From assembly GCA_004020875.1 (NCBI GenBank), contig SAPZ01000034.1, forward strand, positions 1-53,691: 53,691 nt of DNA, read 5' to 3'. Shown here one piece after another: positions 43,750 to 52,652 of this stretch. Under the pieces are notes generated by a model. That model saw nothing but the letters and a program-made list of their open reading frames with translations, did no database searches and was not told where the DNA came from. The position numbers and the translations under genes are program-made. How positions within the stretch are numbered: position 1 is the first letter of the stretch; each line of letters begins with the position of its first letter. The DNA is from Mesorhizobium sp. (GTDB lineage Bacteria > Pseudomonadota > Alphaproteobacteria > Rhizobiales > Rhizobiaceae).

Positions 43750-44811
43750 TCAAATATTTTCCGGAAGATAAATGTCGAACGGCAGAAATGTCTGCCCCGG
43801 GCTCTCCGCGACGCCGGCTTTGATGGCCCGCTCCATTGCCATTATCAGCTCCTGGCAAAGTCGGCGCATTGGCGTGCCGACCGCCATCGTCAAGATGTCA
43901 TCCGCAAGCGCCCCACGTGACTGCGGCGTCATTTCACTCACGATCGCGACGAGATCCTGACCGCTCCCCTCTTCTCGGAGCGCGGAAATTGCCCCCTCTA
44001 TCCCCCCGCCGGCCATATAGAAGCCGACGAGCTCTGGTTCCCGCTGCATAAGATCCAGCAATTTTTCGTAAGTGAGCTGCCGTTCATCAAGGTTCACGAG
44101 CGCATCAAGCACCTCGAATTTTGGCGCGTTCTCACGAAAATACGCACGAAAGGCCGTTTCCCGCGTCGCATGCGCCTGGAAGCGATGGCTTCCGACAAAC
44201 ACCGCCACCTTGCCGGGCCGTTTTGCGGTCTTGGAAAACACCCAAGCGGCAGTCCGTCCGACCTTGCTGTTGTTGAGGCCGATGTAGCCCTCGCGCACGC
44301 CATCGGCGAAGTCGGATAGCAGCGAAAATACCGGGATACCTTTCGCCTTGAGCTCCTCGACTGATGCTGTGATTTTCGGGTGATCGGCCGCCACCATGGC
44401 GATCGCCTGGCAGCGGCTCCCAAGGTCCTTAAGAAGCGGGAGCAGGTCACGCGGCAAATGTGACTGCGCGAACTCGATGATCGGAAGGCCGTGGAAGGAT
44501 TTAGCCATACTGACCGACTCTTCGATCTTGCGAGCGAAATCTTGGTAGAAATCGTGGGTAGGTTTTCTCAAGATGAAGCCCAGCTTGTAGTGCGGCAGGT
44601 GCTGCTGCAAGCGCTGTTTGATGAGACCGGCAGCATGATAGCCGATCGCGTGCGCGGCCGCATGGACCCGCTGGGCGGTCTCCTCTCGCACCGGAAGGCG
44701 GACGTTCAGAACCCGATCGACTGTTGCTACGCTGACTCCGGCTTCGCGGGCGAGATCGGCAATTGTGACGCGCTTTCCCCTAGCGATTCTGATCGGCCGG
44801 TCCTCCATCAT
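43750..44811 (-). CDS. fixV: LacI/GalR-family regulator, FixV-like
   Basis: A regulator of about 353 residues. The N-terminal helix-turn-helix VTIADLAREAGVSVATVDRV with hinge VNVRLPVREETAQRVHAAA is typical of the LacI/GalR family, and the rest is a periplasmic-binding-type sugar sensor (LGFILRKPTHDFYQDFARKI, then VAVFVGSHRFQAHATRETAF). In Mesorhizobium loti R7A the LacI/GalR regulator FixV activates nifA2, possibly in answer to an inositol derivative. The same pairing is implied here by the matching element upstream of nifA, although the two genes are now 7 kb apart. The start is at 44811 or 44808; the frame upstream lacks family similarity. Confidence 0.7.
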   Translation of the reverse strand: MMEDRPIRIARGKRVTIADLAREAGVSVATVDRVLNVRLPVREETAQRVHAAAHAIGYHAAGLIKQRLQQHLPHYKLGFILRKPTHDFYQDFARKIEESVSMAKSFHGLPIIEFAQSHLPRDLLPLLKDLGSRCQAIAMVAADHPKITASVEELKAKGIPVFSLLSDFADGVREGYIGLNNSKVGRTAAWVFSKTAKRPGKVAVFVGSHRFQAHATRETAFRAYFRENAPKFEVLDALVNLDERQLTYEKLLDLMQREPELVGFYMAGGGIEGAISALREEGSGQDLVAIVSEMTPQSRGALADDILTMAVGTPMRRLCQELIMAMERAIKAGVAESPGQTFLPFDIYLPENI

Positions 44812-45089
44812 CCGGTGCGCTCCCGCGACGGCTTGGGGCGGCAAGCTGAAATAGTTCCCACACCCGGCGGTTGATAGCGCATTCGACGAACAGCGCTCCA
44901 TGCGCACCCAGATGAGTTTCCGTGAACCGTTCGTTTGCTTAGGGGCTTCATGGTGTTGTATTACTCACTGCGTTAGTACTCTATTTCCAGCGCTCTTTGG
45001 AGGCTGGCAATTCGACTGTTGTGGCAAGGCCGCGACTTACACGTCGCGCTGTTGCGATTTTGCTTGCGGGGAGCCAGTTTGATGTAACC

Positions 45090-46376
45090 CTAACCGCGGA
45101 AAGCGGCTTCCATCCGTGACTGGTCCAATTCGCCTTCCCAGCGAGCGACAACGAGCGATGCCACCGCATTACCGACTAAATTCGTCAGCGCGCGGCATTC
45201 CGACATGAAGCGGTCCACGCCAAGAATTAGAGCCATTCCGGCAACGGGAACACTCGGCACGACAGAGAGAGTAGCGGCCAATGTGATGAAGCCGGCGCCG
45301 GTGACGCCTGCCGCACCCTTCGAGGAAAGCATCGCAATTAGCAGCAGGAGGATCTGATCGGCAATTGACAAATCTGTGTTCGTCGCCTGCGCGATGAAGA
45401 GGGCGGCGATCGTCATGTAGATATTGGTACCGTCCAGATTGAATGAGTATCCAGTAGGGATGACGAGACTTACGACCGAACGCGCGGCGCCGGCCTTCTC
45501 CATCTTCTCCATGAGCGAGGGCAGCGCGGCCTCCGAGGAGGACGTTGCCAGGACAAGCAGCAGTTCGTCCTTGATGTAGCGGACAAGAGAAAAGATCGAG
45601 AAGCCGTTGTAGCGGCAGACCGCGCCGAGAACCCCGAACACGAAGAGGAAGGCGGTAAGATAGAACGTCGCGACCAGTATCGCGAGGTTGGCCACCGAAC
45701 CGATACCGTATTTGCCGATCGTAAAGGCCATTGCGCCGAAGGCGCCGATGGGTGCAGCCTTCATCAGAATGCCGACGAGCTTAAAAATGGGGGCGGTAAG
45801 CGCCTGGAGAAAGGTAACGACCGGCCTGCTCGTCTCTCCGGTCATCGCCAAAGCAATGCCGAACAGGACCGAGAAGAACAAGACTTGCAGGATGTCGCCT
45901 TCCGCGAAGGCACTGGCAATCGTTGACGGGATGATGTTCATCAGGAAGCTGGTCACGGACTGCTCGTGAGCCGTGGCCACATAGCCCTTAACGGCTTGGA
46001 CATCGAGCGAGGCCGGATCGATGTTGAGGCCGGCGCCAGGCTGAACGATATTCGCGACAATCAGTCCGACAACGAGTGCAAGCGTCGAGAAGGTGAGGAA
46101 ATAAACCATCGCCTTGGCGGCAACTCGGCCGACCTTCTGCAGATCGCTCATGCCGGCAATGCCGGTCGCAATTGTCAGGAAGATGACAGGTGCGATAATC
46201 ATCTTGACGACTTTGATGAAGGCATCGCCGAGCGGCTTCAGGCTCTGGCCGGTTTCCGGATAGAGATAGCCAATTGCGGCACCCAGGACTATGGCGGCAA
46301 GCACCTGCACGTAGGTCCGGGCAAAATGGCGCTTGCGGGGCGCTGCGATCGCGCGGGGGACTTTTGGAACCAACAC
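45090..46376 (-). CDS. dctA: C4-dicarboxylate transporter DctA
   Basis: A 428-residue sodium/proton-dicarboxylate symporter of the DAACS family with about 8-10 membrane segments. Signature blocks are MIIAPVIFLTIATGIAG near residue 60, the serine-rich re-entrant loop VLATSSSEAALPSL near residue 270, VVSLVIPTGYSFNLDGTNIY near residue 300, and MLSSKGAAGVTGAGFI near residue 345. It imports malate, succinate and fumarate from the plant, the carbon source of bacteroids. The GTG start at 46376 follows GAGAGAGAAAC. A NifA site and sigma-54 promoter lie about 270-350 bp upstream. It resembles the symbiotic dctA1 of NGR234; a chromosomal dctA is likely elsewhere. Confidence 0.93.
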   Translation of the reverse strand: MLVPKVPRAIAAPRKRHFARTYVQVLAAIVLGAAIGYLYPETGQSLKPLGDAFIKVVKMIIAPVIFLTIATGIAGMSDLQKVGRVAAKAMVYFLTFSTLALVVGLIVANIVQPGAGLNIDPASLDVQAVKGYVATAHEQSVTSFLMNIIPSTIASAFAEGDILQVLFFSVLFGIALAMTGETSRPVVTFLQALTAPIFKLVGILMKAAPIGAFGAMAFTIGKYGIGSVANLAILVATFYLTAFLFVFGVLGAVCRYNGFSIFSLVRYIKDELLLVLATSSSEAALPSLMEKMEKAGAARSVVSLVIPTGYSFNLDGTNIYMTIAALFIAQATNTDLSIADQILLLLIAMLSSKGAAGVTGAGFITLAATLSVVPSVPVAGMALILGVDRFMSECRALTNLVGNAVASLVVARWEGELDQSRMEAAFRG

Positions 46377-46641
46377 CGTTTCTCTCTCCCTGACCGGATC
46401 GGGGTGGGGGCTCCTCCTTCTCCCATGCTGCGCTCCGGTCGAGCGCTGCTGTCATCTCGGAGCAAGCGCCGTGCCAACTGGAGGCCTGTCCCGTCCAGCG
46501 AGATTGGTGCGGGTTGCGCACTGGAACCCTCCACCTTTGCCGGAATTTGCACTCAAGGCTCGCCAAAGATCGCGTGAAGAAGTGCTTCGCCAGAGAGGGA
46601 ATTGACCAGGTCGCCTTGCGGCCGTGCCTTTGATGTTCGCC

Positions 46642-46657
46642 GCAGATCGAATGCCGG
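46642..46657 (-). promoter_or_regulatory. Sigma-54 promoter of dctA
   Basis: The minus strand reads CCGGCATTCGATCTGC, with GG and GC 10 bases apart. It lies between a perfect NifA palindrome and dctA and implies a leader of about 250 nt. Confidence 0.5.
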
Positions 46658-46717
46658 CCGATATCTGTCGTCTTGGTGACTTTGGTTGGTCAGTTTTGCG
46701 ACGGAATGCGCGCAAAC

Positions 46718-46733
46718 TGTAGGATATCCTACA
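46718..46733. promoter_or_regulatory. NifA upstream activator sequence (dctA)
   Basis: TGTAGGATATCCTACA is a fully palindromic TGT-N10-ACA site about 75 bp from the sigma-54 promoter facing dctA. It lies just beyond the 3' end of nodH. Confidence 0.65.
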
Positions 46734-46761
46734 CGCCCATCAGAGCACGCGGGACAAGCGA

Positions 46762-47538
46762 TTAAGCGTAGGAGCGCATCGAATCTCCGAGGTCAAAAAA
46801 TCTTGAATAAGGTCCGCGTGCGAAGTGAATCCGCAACTCGTCAAAGTTCTCCACCGTTTGATCCAGCGGTCGCGTTTCCTGGCGCTGCAGGATGGCGTTA
46901 TCTGATGGCTCAAGCGCTGGAACGCCCAGGAAATCCCAAACCGCTCCCAAGCATTGGGCAGGTTCATGAAGAAGGCTCTCGTATTCCATTACAAGCAGGT
47001 TGGTCGACGTGAAGGAGTCCATAACGCGAGCGTGAAAATCGTCGGCGGCTTTGAAATAAGCCTCACAGTCAGCGATTGACAACCTGACGCTCGGTGGCCG
47101 AGCGGTATCGTTGTCCGAGCTGAACTTCAGCCACTGACCGCTTTCCCTGGCCTGCACAAAGGAACGGAGCGATTCCAATACGTTTCGGCGAACAACGAGG
47201 ATGACCTTGAGTGCTGGCCAACGAGCTAATTCCGCAAAGAATGCTGGACGCTCGCGAAACTGAGGTTCATTGATCTTGCAGCCAAGATGCGTCACATTCT
47301 TGTAGTCGCGCATAGGGCAGCGCACATAGGCAAGCTCAAGAAGCTCGCGATCCGTGCCTAGCAGGCGATCCGTGCTGGGCCAATTGGGATCATATTCGTT
47401 TAGCAACTCACCGTTACTCAAAACGGTCGGATGCTCGTTTAGCAATTCTTCTAAATAGTGTGTTCCGGTCCTTGGCATAGCAAGGATCACAAAAGGCTCA
47501 GGAGTTGGTTCGTTGTGGGTCATTGCATGTGTATCCAA
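46762..47538 (-). CDS. nodH: NodH, Nod-factor sulfotransferase
   Basis: A 258-residue PAPS-dependent sulfotransferase. The 5'-phosphosulfate loop is FVILAMPRTGTHYLEELLNE near residue 16, followed by HPTVLSNGELLNEYDPNWP, and the 3'-phosphate region is LKVILVVRRNVLESLRSFVQ near residue 114. Overall it reads like Sinorhizobium NodH (about 247 residues), which adds sulfate to the reducing-end glucosamine of Nod factor. It is the last gene of the nodABCIJH group, 272 bp after nodJ. No nodPQ genes for PAPS supply are in the window. Confidence 0.92.
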   Translation of the reverse strand: MDTHAMTHNEPTPEPFVILAMPRTGTHYLEELLNEHPTVLSNGELLNEYDPNWPSTDRLLGTDRELLELAYVRCPMRDYKNVTHLGCKINEPQFRERPAFFAELARWPALKVILVVRRNVLESLRSFVQARESGQWLKFSSDNDTARPPSVRLSIADCEAYFKAADDFHARVMDSFTSTNLLVMEYESLLHEPAQCLGAVWDFLGVPALEPSDNAILQRQETRPLDQTVENFDELRIHFARGPYSRFFDLGDSMRSYA

Positions 47539-47810
47539 CTAAATAATGGCCGCGACGGTCTGGGGACGCGCACAAGAAGCTTGGCTGCTATCGCTTGAAC
47601 GCTCCGGGTGGGTCCGCGCCTCACCACCCAGCCTGTACTCCGAGGTGTGGTCGCGAAGATGGGCGCGTGCCTGCAGCGGCTGGGTGGCGCCCGGCTTCGG
47701 CGTTGTTGTACCACTCGCGATTCCTGGCACACGCATGCCTCCGGGCCGCTGTGGGCAGTTTGCAATCCGGCATTGCGGACCTCCTTCTCGTTGATGGGCG
47801 TAGGTAAGCG

Positions 47811-48599
47811 TCAACGCATTAGTCGTCGATGAAACAGTCCAGCCGACACAAAAAAAGGCAATACAGCGAACATGCAAAGTGCGCCTATATGCAGCCCTAC
47901 ATTGTCGCCCAGGCGGCCGAGCATCACCGGACGGATTAGATCGATAGAATTCGCCAGCGGCGAGAAGGCCGCAATCTGCTGAAACACTCCTGGCAATTGG
48001 CCGACTGGAAAAACCGCGCCCGAAAGGAACAGCATAGGTGTGATGACAAGCGTCTGATAGAAAATAAAATAGTGATAACTGGGCGCGAGCGCGATGACGA
48101 GCATGGCCAGGCTCGCAAAGGCGAACCCGGTGAGAGCGATGACCGGCAGCACGTAGAGAACCGACGTCCACGCGGCATAACCTAGCGCGGCGGCAACAAT
48201 CGCAATTGTCGTACCGGCCAGAAAGGCCTTTGTGGCTGCCCAGGTCAATTCACCGAGAACGATGTCGCCGAGGGTAAGTTGTGTGTGCAAGATTGCTTCC
48301 CAAGTGCCCTGATCGCGCATTCGACCGAAAACCGCGTAAATTGTTTCGAAGGTCGATGCTGTCATCGCGCTTGTCGCAACCATGCCGGCTGCCAGAAAAG
48401 CGATGTAGGATGCACCTTCGATGCGGCCTACCAACAGTCCAAGGCCAGTGCCGAGCCCGAAAAGGTAAATCATCGGATCAGCAAGGGTGCCGAGCATTGA
48501 AGCAAATGCCACCTTCTTCCATGCCAAATGATTGCGGCGCCACACCGCGATCCAGTTCCAGGCGTTGGCGGGTAGAGCGGCCGCAAGACGTTCACCCAT
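47811..48599 (-). CDS. nodJ: NodJ, ABC-2 type Nod-factor exporter permease
   Basis: A 262-residue inner-membrane protein with about six transmembrane segments. Family blocks include WKKVAFASMLGTLADPMIYL near residue 28 and FYQTLVITPMLFLSGAVFP near residue 180. With the ATPase NodI it exports lipochitooligosaccharide Nod factors. It begins 3 bp after nodI. Confidence 0.94.
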   Translation of the reverse strand: MGERLAAALPANAWNWIAVWRRNHLAWKKVAFASMLGTLADPMIYLFGLGTGLGLLVGRIEGASYIAFLAAGMVATSAMTASTFETIYAVFGRMRDQGTWEAILHTQLTLGDIVLGELTWAATKAFLAGTTIAIVAAALGYAAWTSVLYVLPVIALTGFAFASLAMLVIALAPSYHYFIFYQTLVITPMLFLSGAVFPVGQLPGVFQQIAAFSPLANSIDLIRPVMLGRLGDNVGLHIGALCMFAVLPFFVSAGLFHRRLMR

Positions 48600-48602
48600 T
48601 GC

Positions 48603-49517
48603 TCACTTCTCCATCTCACGTCCGGTTAGCCGCAAGAAAACGTCCTCCAGACTGGGTGGACGCTCCAGAATACGCAGACCCGCTCGACCGCGAAGCTGGA
48701 TGCGCACATCCTCCGGATCAGGCGCATAGCAAAAGAGCGTCTCGCCGCTTACCTCGATACGCTGAACGTACGGCCTGATCAGCGAAATCAGCTCCTGTGG
48801 ATTGCCGCCGAAGATCTCGATCACGTTGCACCCAATGTACTCGTCGATCAGCGCATGAGGACTGCCCTCGGCGATCTTGCGTCCCCGCTCGAGAACACAC
48901 AGCCGATCACAAAGCCGCTCAGCCTCTTCCATGAAATGGGTGGTCAAAATGATCGTTTTTCCGCTCGCCAGCAGGAAACGAAGTCGCTCCCAGATCAGAT
49001 GGCGGGCATGCGGGTCGAGGCCGGTCGTGGGCTCATCCATCACAAGCAACTGGGGGTCGTTGATCAGAGCACGTGCCAGCGTCAGGCGCCGCTTCATCCC
49101 GCCGGATAGCAGGCCGACACGTGAATCCGCCTTGCTCTCAAGGCGAGCGAACTCGAGGAGCCGTGGGATGACGGCGTTGATCTCTCTTGTTCTCATGCCG
49201 AAGTAGCGCCCGAACACCAACAGGTTCTCACGTACCGTAAATTCCAGGTCGAGATTGTCGAACTGCGGGACCACGCCTATGCCCTTGCGGGCCAAGCGGC
49301 TGCGTGCCGGCACTGGTAGACCGAGGACTGTTATATCACCCGCGTCAGGCCGGGTCATACCGAGGAGCATACGCGCAATCGTGCTCTTGCCTGCGCCGTT
49401 CGGCCCCAGCAGACCGAAGCACTCTCCCGATGCAACGGTGAAGGACAGCCCGTCCACAACGAGCTTGTTTCCGAATAATTTGGTTACGCCGGTAAGGTCG
49501 ATTGCTACATTGGACAT
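48603..49517 (-). CDS. nodI: NodI, ATPase of the Nod-factor exporter
   Basis: A 304-residue ABC ATPase. Walker A is GPNGAGKST near residue 38, the signature is LLSGGMKRRL near residue 136, Walker B is LLVMDEPTTGLDPHAR near residue 155, and the switch histidine lies in ILTTHFMEEAERLC. It pairs with NodJ to secrete Nod factor. Sequence of 260 bp separates it from nodC with no nodS or nodU between, so methyl and carbamoyl decorations are not encoded here. Confidence 0.95.
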   Translation of the reverse strand: MSNVAIDLTGVTKLFGNKLVVDGLSFTVASGECFGLLGPNGAGKSTIARMLLGMTRPDAGDITVLGLPVPARSRLARKGIGVVPQFDNLDLEFTVRENLLVFGRYFGMRTREINAVIPRLLEFARLESKADSRVGLLSGGMKRRLTLARALINDPQLLVMDEPTTGLDPHARHLIWERLRFLLASGKTIILTTHFMEEAERLCDRLCVLERGRKIAEGSPHALIDEYIGCNVIEIFGGNPQELISLIRPYVQRIEVSGETLFCYAPDPEDVRIQLRGRAGLRILERPPSLEDVFLRLTGREMEK

Positions 49518-49778
49518 GCGTCTATCTCAAGCGGAATGAGTCCGATTGGCCACCGGCAGCTTACTTACGAATCTGGTTCAGAGCAGGCCACCGCCTTGAG
49601 ATGGCACCTTTGGAAAGTCGCGGCCGGAGCGACGCGTGTATCGCTTCCGCCAAAGAATTAACGTCAAGATGCCACGTGTCGCTTCCAGATAGTTCCCGTT
49701 CTGACCATAGGTAACTCGACAAGCTTCACCACGTGTCGACTGACACAACTTACTCGGTCACCCGGCGCTGCAAGGCCG

Positions 49779-51104
49779 TCAGACTTCACCAGCTGTGAGC
49801 GAAAGATCTGCAGTATGAAGTGACTCCGCAATTCCAGAATTGCCCGCAGCATTTGCTCCGGCAAGCGGCGTCGCGCTTGTGATTTCCTTTGTGCTTCTGT
49901 TGGGCAGGGGAACACTTTTACGCGACAGCCAATCGCTATTGCTCAATGTACACAGGGCGTAAGCCTTCAAGGGGATCAACAGGAATATCCTGATTAACGC
50001 GTGCATTGAATAGCCGATGAATCGAAGCTGCCGAGTGCGGAAAGATAACACCGTAGATCTGATTATGGTCATGGTGACAATAGCCAGCACCGTCCACCAA
50101 TTTACTGTATGTGAAAATAGTAGCTCACCGAGCGCCGTTACTACCGCGATGCCGAGCAACAATGGGCCGAGATTCTCTCCCATCACATCCAAAGTTAGAT
50201 AGCGATCCAGGCCACGCAGTAGACCTCGCGCAAGCATCGTGTCCCGGAAAGTGCTCCGTGCCCAGCGGAGTTGTTGGCGCAAATAAGGTCCCATCTTGTC
50301 CGGAACGACTGTCGCCGCGACGGCACCTGGAACGTACTCGGTTCGAAAGCCTGCTTTCAGCATGAGGATCGTAAGATGACGGTCTTCACCGAAGTCGCTT
50401 GGTTTCCCCCTGAACAGCTGCGTCTCGTATTGATCCAGCAGAGAAAGGAGACAAGACCGGCGGTACATTGCACATGGGCCGCAGCAGCACATGACCGCAC
50501 CAAAGCGACCTTGCGCCGCGCGCTCCTCATTGCAAGCCAGCCAGTATTCCATATCGATCAATCGGGTCAACCAAGTGTCGCTGCGGTTGTATGCCGTCAG
50601 CTGGCCCATGGCCGCTCCGACCATGGGATCCCGCATTTTTACTGCAAGCTTCGTGATCACGTCGGACGCAAGTGTCGTGTCAGAGTCGACGCTGAGCACG
50701 AAATCTCCAGATGAGCGGCGGATGGCGGCGATCTGCGCCTTGCGTTTGCCAACATTCTCGCGGAGCAGAATGAAATTGAATCTCGGGTCGCCCTCGTAGG
50801 CGTGATGTACCGGGATGACGGCATTACGATTTCCAGAACCGTCGTCAACCAGATAGACCTGAAATGTTCCGGCGTAATCTTGAATTGCGATGGAAGCTAA
50901 ACACGCCGCGAGTGTGCGCGGGTCCTCATTGTAGCAGGGGATGATGACATCCACGCTCGGCCAACGGTCGGATCCGAACAAGCTTTCCGACGGCGGCGTA
51001 ACATTTTCCGGTTGGGAGTAGACCGCTTGCATGCCTCTGTAAACAGTCGAGAGCACCGCATAAGACGAAACGGCAACAGTACTGGCTGTGGTGAGAAGGT
51101 CCAT
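49779..51104 (-). CDS. nodC: NodC, N-acetylglucosaminyltransferase (chitin-oligomer synthase)
   Basis: A 441-residue membrane glycosyltransferase of family GT2. The N-terminus is a membrane segment, then VDVIIPCYNEDPRTLAACL, the UDP-sugar aspartates in VYLVDDGSGN and DFVLSVDSDTT, the acceptor region GAAMGQLTAYN, EDRHLT, and the processivity motif QQLRWARS near residue 280, followed by three hydrophobic segments. It builds the chitin-oligomer backbone of Nod factor. It starts 15 bp after nodB. Confidence 0.95.
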   Translation of the reverse strand: MDLLTTASTVAVSSYAVLSTVYRGMQAVYSQPENVTPPSESLFGSDRWPSVDVIIPCYNEDPRTLAACLASIAIQDYAGTFQVYLVDDGSGNRNAVIPVHHAYEGDPRFNFILLRENVGKRKAQIAAIRRSSGDFVLSVDSDTTLASDVITKLAVKMRDPMVGAAMGQLTAYNRSDTWLTRLIDMEYWLACNEERAAQGRFGAVMCCCGPCAMYRRSCLLSLLDQYETQLFRGKPSDFGEDRHLTILMLKAGFRTEYVPGAVAATVVPDKMGPYLRQQLRWARSTFRDTMLARGLLRGLDRYLTLDVMGENLGPLLLGIAVVTALGELLFSHTVNWWTVLAIVTMTIIRSTVLSFRTRQLRFIGYSMHALIRIFLLIPLKAYALCTLSNSDWLSRKSVPLPNRSTKEITSATPLAGANAAGNSGIAESLHTADLSLTAGEV

Positions 51105-51119
51105 AGGATCTCTGTTTGT

Positions 51120-51779
51120 TCAGGGATGTTGAGGAAGTGATCGGATTACAAATCCGCGGCCGTGCAATTCTGGAATTAGGCGTGACAACGCTGTCACCGT
51201 CTGGTCGCGCAGACTGGCTTGATTGCCTGGTTGCAATTCGTCGGGAGCGCACCCGTCGTGCAACAGCACGATTGCGCCCGGCCGGATATCGGCGAGCACT
51301 CTGTCGACGATGGCGTCAACGCCGGGGCGAGACCAGTCGCGTGGATCAATGGACCAATGGACGGGCGCCAATGCCGCACCCGCTGATGCAGCGATTACTT
51401 CTTCGGTCCAGATGCCATACGGTGCACGAAAGTACCGAACCATGGCCTGCGGGCAAGCCATCCCTATGACTCTGTTTGCCTCAACTATCTGGCGGTCGAC
51501 TTCGACGGGCCCGCATTTAGCCAGGTCCGGATGAGTCATCGTGTGGTTGGCTATACCGTGCCCGTCTGTAATAATTCGGCGAACGAGTTCCGGCTCGTCG
51601 GCCGCGTAGGCCCCAACAACGAAGAAGGTCGCCGGCACCTGATGTTGCGCCAGCACATTGAGTATCTGCGGTGTGAAAAATGAATTGGGACCGTCGTCAA
51701 ACGTCAGATAGACGCTGCGCTCTGCAATGCCATCGGCATTGTCACTCTGCCCTTCGCATATGTAGTCCAGAGGCTTCAT
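51120..51779 (-). CDS. nodB: NodB, chitooligosaccharide deacetylase
   Basis: A 219-residue polysaccharide deacetylase of family CE4. The catalytic TFDDGPN lies near residue 25, the metal-binding NHTMTHPDL near residue 76, and RYFRAPYGIW near residue 115. It removes the acetyl group from the non-reducing end of the chitin oligomer so that NodA can acylate it. The start at 51779 (MKPLDYICEG) is preferred because its ATG overlaps the nodA stop as ATGA; a longer in-frame start at 51821 lies inside nodA. Confidence 0.95.
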   Translation of the reverse strand: MKPLDYICEGQSDNADGIAERSVYLTFDDGPNSFFTPQILNVLAQHQVPATFFVVGAYAADEPELVRRIITDGHGIANHTMTHPDLAKCGPVEVDRQIVEANRVIGMACPQAMVRYFRAPYGIWTEEVIAASAGAALAPVHWSIDPRDWSRPGVDAIVDRVLADIRPGAIVLLHDGCAPDELQPGNQASLRDQTVTALSRLIPELHGRGFVIRSLPQHP

Positions 51780-52366
51780 AGTTCCGGACCGTTCCGGTCG
51801 ATCAGGGTACCGGACGGCCACTCGTCCATCGAGCGTCCGATCGGCGAAACCAACACGAGTACGTCTTCCAGGCGCGTGGGCGGCAGGTCGGGATGCACGT
51901 CTGGACGGGTCGACCGTACGCGAACGCCCGACACAATGTTCGCGAGGCCGGCTCTGCAGAATCTTTCGACATGGTTTCGCAGCGCGTGCCGAACCGTGCC
52001 GAAAGCGAATGGAACACCCAACTGATGGAGCACTGGGTACGCCACGCGCATCGAAAAACCGATTCCGAGCCCTTCAAGATCCGGACGAACCGCGTACAGG
52101 CCCAATTCAGCGACGATCAAGTCGACCTCGCCAACTTTGATGAAGCGCCGCAGCATGCCGATGTGAGCCGCTACCCCATGCGCGTCGTAGCCGATTGCGC
52201 GGAATTCCGGCCTCGCGCCGGCCCAACTGCGGCCGCCTTCGAATGGCTCCGCGTTGAAGGCGCCAGTCCGTCCATAGGTCTTTCGAAAAAAGTCGGAGAG
52301 TTCGACATGGTCGGCCAGTTGCAACTCATTTTCCCAGCACAACTTCCACTCGACATTCGGGCGCAT
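51776..52366 (-). CDS. nodA: NodA, Nod-factor acyltransferase
   Basis: A 196-residue N-acyltransferase that transfers the fatty acid to the deacetylated chitin oligomer. The family sequence is clear: ELSDFFRKTYGRTGAFNAEP, then RSWAGARPEFRAIGYDAHGV, AELGLYAVRPDLEGLGIGFS, and the end SMDEWPSGTLIDRNGPEL. The start at 52366 gives exactly the family length; the frame opens 48 bp further up without similarity. It heads nodABCIJH and is preceded by a nod box with a leader of about 230 bp. A truncated second nodA lies at 38815-38985. Confidence 0.96.
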   Translation of the reverse strand: MRPNVEWKLCWENELQLADHVELSDFFRKTYGRTGAFNAEPFEGGRSWAGARPEFRAIGYDAHGVAAHIGMLRRFIKVGEVDLIVAELGLYAVRPDLEGLGIGFSMRVAYPVLHQLGVPFAFGTVRHALRNHVERFCRAGLANIVSGVRVRSTRPDVHPDLPPTRLEDVLVLVSPIGRSMDEWPSGTLIDRNGPEL

Positions 52367-52598
52367 GGAAGACCTCACCTTGTAGCTGTCCGGTTGAGAT
52401 AAATGTCCAAGCATTGGTTAAATAATTGGCGTCGCCCCAACGGGGCGTAACTTGTGGAGACCGCCGAAAGACCAAGCCGCAATGCAGATGCGACTGACTT
52501 TGTACGCCCCGCACACCAGATGATGCTCCTCGGATCCAACGCAACCATCGGAACTACCTATCTTTCCAACTTGAAGCGCTTCTATGGGACCTGCAGCA

Positions 52599-52646
52599 AA
52601 AACGGTAAAATCCTTTGTTTAGATGAAAGGTATCCACGCTTTGGAT
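52599..52646 (-). promoter_or_regulatory. nod box of the nodABCIJH operon
   Basis: The minus strand begins ATCCAAAGCGTGGATACC, then ATCTAAACAAAGGATTTTACC, the best match to the nod box consensus in the window. It faces nodA and is divergent from a nodD relic. Confidence 0.9.
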
Positions 52647-52652
52647 AACTGG

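Noticed and set aside
47520..47810. Possible extra nod gene between nodJ and nodH
   Set aside because: Open frames exist in the 272-bp gap, but none resembles nodS, nodU, nodK, nolO or another known nodulation gene.
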